Below, piece by piece: positions 48,211-60,700 of a stretch of 64,000 bases of DNA. The notes below the pieces were generated by a model that saw only the letters and a list, made by a program, of their open reading frames with translations, searched no databases and was not told where the DNA came from. Both the position numbers and the translations under genes were made by a program. The stretch is from positions 29,782,168 to 29,846,167 of the forward strand of contig NC_092569.1 in the NCBI RefSeq assembly GCF_037975245.1, in the 5' to 3' direction. Origin of the DNA: Apostichopus japonicus. Its lineage: Eukaryota > Echinodermata > Holothuroidea > Aspidochirotida > Stichopodidae. Each line of letters starts with the position of its first letter. Position 1 is the first letter of the stretch.

Positions 48211-51200
48211 ATGGCCGAAGAAAATATCACAGCTGAAGGAGACCACTTACAAGAGGATGAACAGCAAACTGTCATAGAGTCTGAATGTCTTGGTAAGTAA
48301 GAAACAAGGTTCTGTGCAGCTTAGATGTACATGTGCTTTGCTTTGTATGTATTTATCATTTATGAATGCCGACAGTTCAAAATGAGGGGATTTAAGAAAG
48401 GGAACCACCATGGAGGACATGAAGATGCTTTAGACATTGACATTGAGGTCAACAAATGAAATAAGCATCTAAAAATATTATGTCACTTTTGTCAGCCTTG
48501 ACACAACCCAAAAGCAGAAAGGTTGTTATGCCTTGCCTGGAGAAATGATCAGAGAGGCATATTGACTCTTAAAGAGGGTTGGGAGATGGTGGGGGGGGAC
48601 CCTTAGGCACTTACATCATCTGCCTATTGGAAAATCGAGCACTGAATGAACTGTTCTCATGCGTACATTGTTAATTACAGACAAGTAGCAAACTTGGTCA
48701 AAAGTGCATGAATTCATGACAGGAAAGGGAATAAAATCAGTGAAATTTATTTTAATAACAGAAACAGGATCTTAAATCAGTGAATACTGCAAGGAAGACA
48801 GAAATATGAATGAAGTTGGCAAAAGTTTATTAGGAATTGTATAGTTTCTTAAAGTGAAGAAACAAAACGAGCTAATCAGAAATAAAACAACCATTCATTT
48901 TATGATTAATGATAGTTTGCTAATTATCCATTTTGCTTTCACCTTGCGCTCCTCAGATGTGGTTTATCCATTGCCCGACGGATGGCCCCGTCTGCAAGAG
49001 AAGCTCTTCAAACGAAGGAACTTATACTTTCGTAAACCTACATCCCCGAGTATCAGTAATGTGATCCACCATCTTCAGCAACTCCAAGATAAGATTGAGG
49101 CGTGGAGTAGAGAGGTGGAACTTGAAATTTTAAGCCAGAGATCTTCGTCTTTGAATTCAGTGGTGGATGATGGTCCGAGCTATCAAGAGGGACGCCATGG
49201 ACTAGGGAGCAAACTCTCAGCAGGTCAGACCCCATTCACTCAGTTAATAAACATGTATTTAACATTAATTTAACCAATCATACCAACTTGACAATGCTTC
49301 CCCATTTATGCTCACACGGACATTACATTTGAACATTTCTGTATATTAAAATGATCTCAGGCACATACACACACACACACGTTGCTGTGTGTTTACATTC
49401 AGACCGAGGACCCCATTGTTTTTTCCATTGTTCAAATCCACGTACCCTAACCTTAACAATACCCCATACAATAGAATTCTTCTGAGGACGTGGTGATTCT
49501 TTAGAAATCACAACCGAGGACCTGGAATTTTTTTGTTCAAGTCCTTGGTCAGATAGAAAAACAAACGCACCCACGCTGCTGTGTGTTTACATTCAGACTG
49601 AGGACCCCATTGTTTTTTCCATTGTTCAAATCCACATACACTAACATTAATAATACCCATTTAACAAAATAATTCTTGGGAGGACGTGGTTATTCTTTAG
49701 AAATAACATCCGAGGACCTGGAATTCTTTTGTTTTTCAAGTCCTCAGTCAGCATACAAAACAAATGCACACATACACACATACATGTGTTCCTTACTTGT
49801 ATCACAATCTAAAGTAATACATTTTTAATTCCAGGCCGTAAACAGCTGCGGTTTGCTGCAGACTCTGCTCAGTCCAGTGAAGATGGAAGCATTTATGGGT
49901 CCAGACTGGAGAGTAGACCGGTTACTGAGGCATCGATTAGCAATGACTTACTTATCCAAGGCACCGGAGCATTCATGCCTCAAGGTATATTACTATAGGG
50001 AAACAGAGGAGGGTCGCTTTGATTTGCCTGATTTTCTTGCTTGTTCATTTGTTGTTGGTTTGTTGGCATTTTGGTCTAGATTTGTTTCTAAGAGGCAATT
50101 TCCTTCTGAAGTAGCTTCAAATTGCAGAAGAAGAAAAAAAACGAAGAGAAAACAAAGATGATCTGTGAATCTGCTAATTGGGCCAATTAATATGTTTGAG
50201 TTTTATACATTTTATGTATTTAGACCTCCTTTCGTACTTGTATTCATACCTGTTATATTCAGGGCAACTCTTTCAAATATTTTTTGGCAACAAATTATAA
50301 GAAATGATATGAAACTATCAGGTGGGAACACCATTATGTCAAATAATTTTTGAAAGTAAAAGCCAGTCTCTTGAAATCCTTTCCCTGCTACTTTCTGAAT
50401 TCTATCAATGAAACTGGGGTATGATTCCTTGTTTTATGATATGGTCAAAACTAGGGTTGCCTTTGATCGGTGTATCTAAACAAAGAAATCATTCAACAGA
50501 GAGGACTACCAGCAACCTGAAGTTAGATCATTGCTACCATGCATCAACATAATTACCTGTCATTGTACTTTGTCCTATTGTTATATTATCATGTACTTAA
50601 AATAATAGTTACTCACTTAAAATTCCAACCTATATTTCATGATGAAGATCTCCCGTCCGTGGAAATGCTAGACGATGAGCTGCCAAAGCTGGGAGCGGAG
50701 GATGTCATAGACGAAGTAGTGACCTTACTAGGTCGTCTGGAATCTGATCGTCAGGACACCGAGAGTTTACTGGAGAAGGAGAAGAAACGAGTGGTATGGT
50801 TACAGGGGAAGATAGACACACTAGCACACAAGAGACTCGTTGAGCTACCAAAAGCTGTACAGAAAGGTAGAATTGTTTCTTTTGATGTTTTGGGGTTTTC
50901 TTCTTATTTCTTCTAGATGTTTGATGGAATCATTCAAGGAAACATGTTTAGAGAGAGCTTAAATGCGTGGATAAAAGACAGTAACCAGCAAGGATAACTT
51001 GTGGGGGCTTATCAAAGGATAATTCAAACCATATCACAGTCTAACATACTGTTCTTGAAATTTGTAGCAGTACCTAGGCTAAACCCTCTTAGCATGCTTA
51101 GCCTAATGTACAACACTTTCATAGTAGTATGTAGGCTAGGCCTGCACCTTTTTGCATGTATGCTTTAATAGTTAAACATGTAACCTTTTCATAGCAGCAT

Positions 51201-51700
51201 CAAGGCCAACCCTACTTACCTCTTACTATGTTAGTATCGAGGTCTGTAGTTGTTACTATTCTTTATTAGTAAAGTTAAAATCAGCTTATTTGAATTTCTT
51301 TTATACACTACTTTGTAACAGAGTTGTATAGAGTATTCCATTTGTTTTGAGTTAATATGATGGATAGTGGAATTAACTCTCTCTAGGATGGGGCAATAAA
51401 GATAGAAAAAAAATTAGAAATTCATGACAACCTGGAACTGTTTCCATGAAAAACATTCTGAATTGTTGGCATAATTTTGATACCTTGACATCTTGTTAAC
51501 TCACTGTTAGATTTCACAGACCTGACTTGTAGAATCAACTTCAAACTTGGAGCTTGCCTTCTGTATGTTGCATCCAATTTGTGTACTTTGCTCCTGCAGT
51601 GCTTCTGAGAATTTTTTTTAAAACTGGATAAAAGCGCTTTACAAATGCATATATGATTCTATTATTATTATTATGATTATTATTATTAGTATTATTATTA

Positions 51701-51737
<37 letters not shown>

Positions 51738-54700
51738 GACTATTATTATTATTAATATCATCATCATTATTATATTATGATCTTTATGATTATTATTATG
51801 ATGATTATTATGATATCATTATTATAATGGGAATATCATTCTCTCCTCACTGTTTGCAGAGCACGAAGCCTGTGCCGCTGATATCGCAGAGCTCAAGTGG
51901 CATTGCTCATACAGAGGGCGACAGTTAACTAGAGTTAAGAACAAAGTTGAAAATGGTGAAATGTTAAATGCCAGGCTAAATGAAGACATCGCCTTCGTCA
52001 AAAAACATTGGTAAGGAACGCTTTATTAGAGGCAATATATACTCTGCACATATAAAACTATAGATAGAGGGAGGGATGTTGGGTGGCCTTTCTAAGATGT
52101 GATGTTACTTCTTGTATTCTGTGAAGCACTCCATTTCTTCTAATAGTTTATATTTGCTTTACTCATCTCTTGCCCATTTCCAGTCTACTTATGCACTTTG
52201 CCATCTATCTAACCTGTGAAATTGATAACGTTGTAGCACTGCGCCCCCACTTTTCCATTCGAACATACCATGCAGAGATAACCTATTTGGTAAAATTTTC
52301 TATCAAGAACATCCACTTGTTATTTCTAAAGTCAGATCAGTAAGCTGTTGTATCTGGAGCTGTAATCAATTCAAAGGCTGGTTGATAAAACAAAGGGGAA
52401 AACCCCCAAAATATGGCTTATTTGTCTAAAATTACTACTCTTTTATCAAATTATGATTTATCTGATGCTATGTTGTCAATCTATGATGTACAACCATGGG
52501 TTGTTTTGAACATTCAATCATGTGATCTTGCAATTATTTTCATTCCATGATATAGCATTTATCTGATGCTATGGTGTCATTCTAATGTGCAAGCCATGGG
52601 TTGTTTTCAAATCATTCTGTCATGTGATCTTGTATTTATTTTCTCTCCATATAGCATTTATCTGATGCTATGTTGTCATTCTAATCTGCAAGCCATGGGT
52701 TGTATTCATTTCATTCTGTCATGTGATCTTGTATATATTTTCTCTCCATGATATAGCATTTATCTGATGCTATGGTGTCATTCTAATGTGCAAGCCATGG
52801 GTTGTTTTGAACATTCAGTCATGTGATCTTGTATATATTTTCTCTCCATATAGCATTTATCTGATGCTATGATGTCATTCTAATGTGCAAGCCATGGGTT
52901 GTTCCATTTCATTCAATCATGTGATCTTGTAATTATTTTCTTTCCATGAGATAGCATTTATCTGATGCTATGGTGTCATTCTAATGTGCAAGCCATGGGT
53001 TGTTTTGAACATTCAGTCATGTGATCTTGTATATATTTTCTCTCCATATAGCATTTATCTGATGCTATGATGTCATTCTAATGTGCAAGCCATGGGTTGT
53101 TCCATTTCATTCAATCATGTGATCTTGTAATTATTTTCTTTCCATGAGATAGCATTTATCTGATGCTATGATGTCATTCTAATGTGCAAGCCCTGGGTTG
53201 TTTTCATTTCATTCAGTCATGTGATCTTGTATTTATTTTCTCTCCATGATATAGCATTTATCTGATGCTATGATGTCATTCTGTGATGTGCAGCCATGGG
53301 TTCTTTTCATTTCATTCTGTCATGTGATCTTGTATTTATTTTCTCTCCATTATATAGCCCTCTTGTGGAAGAAAAACTGGACTTAGAAATGGAAGCCATG
53401 AAAAGGATTGATGAGGCCCAGGACCAGGTGAGAGTTAAACATGGACCAAAAATGTGAATAAAGAACTTAAATAGTCCAGCATTTGAGAGGACAGGTATCT
53501 TTAAGGTTACCGCAAGACATAAAACCAATCAGCCACCCTTATATGCATTGGATGATGACCTTTCAATAGAGGTTGAAATGTCGTACATATACCTAGTTGT
53601 GCATTTACAAATAAGTAAATACGTTAGGCAATGTTTTGGAATTCCTCCCTCTTTTAAGAATTACTGACAAAGGGGTGGTTGCACTAAGCTTTATCCATCA
53701 TATTTTCATTTCAATTAATGTCTGTATGCTTGTAACATAATTAAGAAAATTCTTGAATGGAAGTGGGTATTGTGGGGTTATTTGGATGGGCATAACCATA
53801 AGCAGAGACTGATTTGGTCTAGAGGACTTGTTCCTTGGTAGTGATGATACTTCTACCTTCTTGGTATGTGATTTAATCTACTTTATGCTCCTTCTGGTAT
53901 GAAAGGACAGAATAGTTAACTACTTCATGATAATCAGTAAAAAAAAAAACTTGAAATAAGTTTACGTTATTGTTCTCATTTAACTTAAGACTATTGGTGA
54001 ACTTAATAAGATGGTTGAGAAGATGACCAAAACTCAAAATAAGTCACATGAGGCTCATGGGAAGGCTGACATGGAGAGAGCACACATTAAGAAGGAACTG
54101 GATTCAGTGAGAGATGCGCTGACTACAATCAAGTGAGTACTAAATGATAGTATTAGACCAGCATTTATTAACCTCCATTTGTCACAGGTAGTAATGACGG
54201 GATTCTCCCTAGCTCTAAAGACCAGCATTTATCAACCTGTGATGGTCATGGTATTATTGATGGGATTATCCCTAGCTTAGACCAGCGTTTAGTAACCTCT
54301 ATTTGTTACATGTTAGTTATGGTAGTATTGATGGCATTATCCCTAGATCAAATAATCGTTTATTAACCTGTGATTGTCATGGTATCATTGATGGGATTCT
54401 TCCTTGATTAGACCATCGTATATTAACCTCCATTTGTCACATTTTAGTTATGGTAGTATTGAAGGGATTATCCCTAGCTTGGACCAGCATTTATTAACCT
54501 GTGATAGTCATGGTATTATTGAGGGGATTATCCCTAGCTGAGACCAGCGTTTATTAACCTCCATTTGTTACATGTTAGTTATGGTAGTATTGATGGCATT
54601 ATCCCTAGATCAAATAATCGTTTATTAACCTGTGATTGTCATGGTATCATTGATGGGATTCTCCCTTGATTAGACCATCGTATATTAACCTCCATTTGTC

Positions 54701-57700
54701 ACATTTTAGTTATGGTAGTATTGAAGGGATTATCCCTAGCTTGGACCAGCATTTATTAACCTGTGATAGTCATGGTATTATTGAGGGGATTATCCCTAGC
54801 TGAGACCAGCGTTTATTAACCTCCATTTGTTACATGTTAGTTATGGTAGTATTGATGGCATTATCCCTAGATCAGATAATCGTTTATTAACCTGTGATTG
54901 TCATGGTATCATTGATGGGATTCTCCCTAGATTAGACCATCGTATATTAACCTCCATTTGTCACATTTTAGTTATGGTAGTATTGAAGGGATTATCCCTA
55001 GCTTGGACCAGCATTTATTAACCTGTGATAGTCATGGTTTTATTGAGGGGATTCTCCCTAGATTAGACCAGCGTATATTAACCTCCATTTGTCACATTTT
55101 AGTTATGGTAGTATTGAAGGGATTATCCCTAGCTTGGACCAGCATTTATTAACCTGTGATAGTCATGGTATTATTGAGGGGATTATCCCTAGCTTAGACC
55201 AGCATTTATTAACCTCCATTTGTCACATTTTAGTTATGGTAGTATTGATGGGATTCTCCCTAGATTAGACCAGCCTGTATTAACCTCCATTTGTCACATT
55301 TTGTGTTTATTTGTTTGGTTGGTATATGGAGGTAGTGATTGGTATATGGAGGTAGTGGTTGTTACATGGAGGTAGTAGGCAGTGGTTGGTATATGGAGGT
55401 AGTGGTTGGTACATCATGGAGGCAGTGTTTGTCATATGGTGCAAGTGGTTTATAGTACATGGAGGCTTTGCAGTTACATATATACGTTGGGTTAAATCTA
55501 TAACATACTTACATACAGGCAGCGTTTGTTTGATGTAAGCTGTACATGTTACAAAGAAGTGAGGTTTGTTTAATGTATAGAGGCAGTGCTTGTTACATGG
55601 AAGCTGTGTTTGTTTACTGATAAGCTTTTTATACTGTAGAACATAAATTGCTTTTTAAACTGTACATAAGTAATCAGTAATGGAAGGAAGCTTTGTTACA
55701 TATAAGTGTTGCTACTTAAAATACCTAATAGCTTTTGTCCATTTGGCTTTAAGGTCACTCAATGTAATTGTCTGTGGTGTTTAAGTTGTGTCAATATTAA
55801 AATCCTGTTTTTTTCTGATGATATTTACCTTCTTTCTACTCCTCTCTGCAGTCATGAGCTTGATGAAGCTAAAGCACTTCACACTTCTTACTGTCATAAA
55901 TGCAATGACCTGAGGAGGAAGTTACTTAACAATTCCCAGGAGAAGGTTGTGTTAGGTGAGTGCAGTGGACAGGGATAGCGAGGGAGAGGATGGGGGGGGG
56001 GGAGGGGTTATTCAGTAATGTGCAATATATGAGTAAGAGTTTGGCTAATTTGCATCATTGTAAAATACAAATATTCATGGATTTCCATGTTTTAGGCCGC
56101 AGAAATGGATGCTAAACTGAGCTTCAGAACAATACAGGGAAGAATAAAGTCACATTATGTCAAATGAAAGGCAGATGCGATATAGATGAAAGGCAGATGC
56201 GATATAGATAAGAAATGGGCAAGAATTCTGGGAAATGGTGAACAATTTTGGGGAATTTTTGGAAATACTGTACATTATTTTTGTATAACCATAGCTTTAA
56301 TGTATTTTTCTATCCTTTTATAAGTTTTATGGTATATACCTTTTAGGCGATATTTTTGTACTATTTGCTTTTGATTGTTTCCTGTATTTTAAATGTTTCC
56401 TGTGTATTAATTGTTTCAATCCCTGTAAAGCGCTTCGAGCAGCGTTGCTGATGAACACGCTATATAAGTACTATTATTATTATTATTATTATTATTATGA
56501 TTATGATTATTATTATTATTATATTATTATAAGGGGGAAATGATGTGACAAATTCCTATGGATGTATGTTAACATACAAGGTTTTACAAGTCAGTTTGGG
56601 ATGTCCTAGGAGGAACAGTAGTGGACAGTGATGAGCAATAATGAGAAATATGACAGTTTTGTAAGGTGTCTGGTGGTGATCACGGGGAATGAGGAATGAC
56701 ACTTCAACCTGGTAAGATGATCCATTCACATATGAGAGGTAATGTTTTGTCGCTAAGTTTTGTTAAGCAAACTGGAAGCCATTCCTATCATGCATACCTG
56801 TCTTGCAGAGAATCGCAACGAAAATGCGAGGGCAGCAGAGAAGATGGAGGGACAGAATGTGAAGCAGACACAAGATATGATAGTAGACGCAGAATTTGAG
56901 CATCGTCGACTGGCCGATCAAAACTACCAGTATAATGTTAAAATTGATAAAATGGTAGGCAAACTGATTCTCTTTTTATAAGTTTGGCAATGGCAGAAAT
57001 TAATTCTGCATTATTTGGGGGTATATTTTTAAGATGTTGGGTCCATTTGTGCATACAAATACATTTGGGTATATTTGGGTTCACATGCTCTCAGACAAAA
57101 GAATAAATTAATTAATGAGCAAGTTGAGATTTCTCAGATTCAAAGGTGACTCTTCATTGATACCCAAGACTATAATGAAAATGGATATAACTGAAGATGG
57201 GAACAGTGAACATTAAACATAAGGCAGGGGGGTGGGGGGGGGGGAGGTGGTCGCCTTGGCTCTTTCGCCTTGTAGTGGTGGAGAGGCTTGTGTGATCCAG
57301 TGACCTGGAGAGCTATGCTGGCTGGGACTTCAGTCCCTGGTAGGTTTAAACATGCCAGGTTGTAGGTTGGGCTGTAGGCTTATCACATACACCCTTAAAA
57401 AAATTACGGATTACAGAAACTGCAGACTTCAATAGAGCCCCTTGTAGGGCCTAAAACCTACAATACTCGGCCTTGTGTGCCTCTTGGCACAGAGAGCGTT
57501 AAGATTAGGATAAGGGGGTGGGGGTGGGGAGGGTTGGAAATGGTGAGATATGACAAAGAACAGAATTATCACACCCTTTTGGAAATGAAAGAAAACATGT
57601 TGTTTTGAAATACCCCAACAGTAGGCCGTATATACAAAATCTGGAGAGTTTTATGTTTTTACTCTCGGTCAACTCATCGAGTTCATTGTTTTTAGTTGAA

Positions 57701-60700
57701 AGGATTTATTTCAAACTTTAATAATCCTGGGTTGAAACTCCCATCCTTTGGTTATTCCTCACACTCAGACTAGCCACTCAAAACAGAGAGGAAAGGATTC
57801 TCAAATACTTGTATTGCTTCTTCACAAATGACAAATTTTGCTTTTTTTCTGTTTAATTTTGAAGTTAATGATATGAGGTAAGTTGCTATGAGTAGTGTTT
57901 TAGACTGGAATGATAAGCATCATTATTTATTTTATACTTGGGTGTCATTTCCAGAGAGGAGACATAAAGGAATTGAAAGAAGTAGCAGAGAGAACCAACA
58001 AGGAGAGACTGAAGGAGCTGAGAGGCAGAGAGCAAAGATGTAACGAGATGAGCATGGATATTGAAGACATCCAAGTCAAGCTCAAGCACTGGTGAATACA
58101 TATTCTGGGAGAGTCGGTCCTCATAATATTTTGATAAATCTTATTTGGAAGCTGTTACCTGCTTCATGGATGGATATTTAGGGCAATTACCCTCCTCACC
58201 CACCCCCCCCCCTTCCCCCATCCAAAATGGAAATCTTGGCAAATGGCAGTTTTGGTGACATTCATTGGTAGAATTGCTGTCATTCTATGTGATATTTGAG
58301 TTATTTAAAAGTTTTTGTGTTTTGATTTGCAATAATTCCTACCCATGCCTAGCTTCATTAATCTGTGAATATCTCAACTGTTTAAATTCACCATGGGGAC
58401 AGAGGATAGGTTATAGATTTATAGCTACTATTTAGCAAAAAAATCTTGATCAATATCAGGCATGTTGGCTTACCTTTAGGGAAAATCAGTTTGAGGAAAT
58501 GCCCGACTTTTGTTTCAGTGTCTTAAGAATAATAATTATTAAAATAATAATAATAATGGTGATTATAACGCGTGCATCTCCACCCGGAAGGGTGCTCAAG
58601 GAACGGGAGAGGAAAAGAGAAAAGAAAGCAAAAACGAATGAACAAAATAATCTTGACAATTTTTTCGAACAACAGCAAGAGGCAGAAAGTTGCTGATGCT
58701 AAGAATATGGAGCGAATAATACGGGAGATGAAGAAGGTGGAGACCCAACTGGAGGTTGTTGATGAGGAACACAGAAATACCAAGGTCATCAACAACAGTA
58801 TGAGAGGCAAATTCAATGGAGAAAAAGACAAAGTGGCACTTAAGGAAGACCAGATACAGGTTAGTGATTATTGCTAGGGAATCAGCTAAAACATAACCCA
58901 TCTGGAATAGTTGATGAGGAACACAGAAATACCAAGGTCATTAACAACAGTATGAGAGGCAAATTCAATGGAGTAAAAGACAAAGTGGCACTTAAGGAAG
59001 ACCAGATACAGGTTAGTGATTATTGCTAGGGAATCAGCTAAAACATAACCCATCTGGAATAGTTGATGAGGAACACAGAAATACCAAGGTCATTAACAAC
59101 AGTATGAGAGGCAAATTCAATGGAGAAAAAGACAAAGTGGCACTTAAAGAAGACCAGATACAGGTTAGTGATTATTGCTAGGGTATCAGCTGAACATTTT
59201 GGCAATACTAGGGATTCAGTTGAGACACATAACTTATGTACGATTGAATACTTGTAAACAATAACAGTTATCTATCATTGTAATCTGTAGATGACGATGG
59301 AAGGGTTACACAAACAGCACAAGGAAGAGACCCATGCCAGGACAATCCTTCAAGCTCGGATATTAGCAGATAGCACAGATTTCCAGAAGCTGCAAAGAGA
59401 GGCCAAGAAAAAGAGAGATAAAGTCGGCAAGAAATCCAACGAGATTGAAAATGTGGTCGCTGGAATCTTGAAGGAAGTGGAGAGCCAAAGGTCAATGAAA
59501 GCTGACCGATTAAAGGTAGTTAAATGATGCATGAGCTAGTTTCTGGCAATAGATGGAAATAATTACCTAGATACCACATAGTGTTTCCCTCAGATATAAT
59601 TATGTTATATCAATGCAATAATAATGATAATAATAATAACAATGTTGCATTAATGCCATAAACCAAATTTTCCATATTGAGCGAACATTTTTCCTGAAAG
59701 TTCCTTAAGGTTGATTAGAAGATATGTCTTAATGAGTATTGTGAAAGACTAACAACATTAGTGGCATCAAAATATTGCAACCCATGAAACCAAACATAAT
59801 GCTTTGTCTTAAAAGTTGATAATTGCTATGTTTTCTAAGCTTCAAAGAGCTGCTTCCTCTATAATATTAAGGATGATTTTTAGTTCCATTCTTGCTGGAA
59901 TACTGCATATCTGTTATTCTCATATCATTAAAACTATAAATTAAAAAAGAAAAAAGGTTCGCAAATTGATTTTACAAGTGCTTGGATTTGGGTTTCTAAA
60001 GATGTGAGGTTGAGAGGGGGTGGGATGGAGGGAGGGAGGGAGCGAGGGAGGGGGGGTGGATGGCAGTGGTAGTTGTAACAATATTTTTGTGTCCCTGCAT
60101 TTTCAGACCATATCCGATTTGGAGACCGTCATCGGTGACCTGAAAGTTAAACATGTTGAGACTGAGAACAACCTGAAGGAGAAGAAATCCAATTTAGAAC
60201 CAAAACACAAACAGTTACAGGTAAATAGAGAACAGGTTGTATGTATCAATGTATGTATTTCACATCCTCCTGCAAGCAGGAACTCGCGAAGAAGCCATCA
60301 TTGGCTTATCAAAGCCGCAAGCTGACCGAAGTCAGTCTCTTACATTCATATTTAACATCCATGATTATGAATTGTCAATTGTCAACAACTGTGTAACTGG
60401 ACGACATACATTAATCTTGGAGTGACTCGAACTCGGGGCCCTTATGATTGAATGGCACTGGCGTTAACCACTGAGCTAACACTCCATAAAAAGGTTGTGG
60501 AAACCTTACAGGTATAATTTTGCTAAAGAAAGGGACCTTTACATATCAGATTCCTAAAGGATGCAACTTATTGCATCATGGACACCACAATGTATTTTGT
60601 GCAATTCTGGTTAAGGTGCTAAATGTTGCTGTTCTTTTCCCATTGTTTTATTTTTATTATTTTATTTACAGACTGCTTACCTGGAAAAGCAGAAGAAGTT

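Noticed and set aside
53530..53600. Second hammerhead-like motif (TGATGA ... GAAATGTC) in CCDC178-like intron 6
   Set aside because: Stem II is mismatched and extra bases separate it from the GAAA core, so at best it is a decayed Penelope-like remnant.
58523..58901. Minus-strand ORFs opposite CCDC178-like exon 11
   Set aside because: They are antisense shadows of a lysine/glutamate-rich coiled-coil exon.
60424..60487. tRNA gene on the minus strand
   Set aside because: A and B boxes and part of the acceptor stem are present, but no proper anticodon arm forms, and a SINE body follows.
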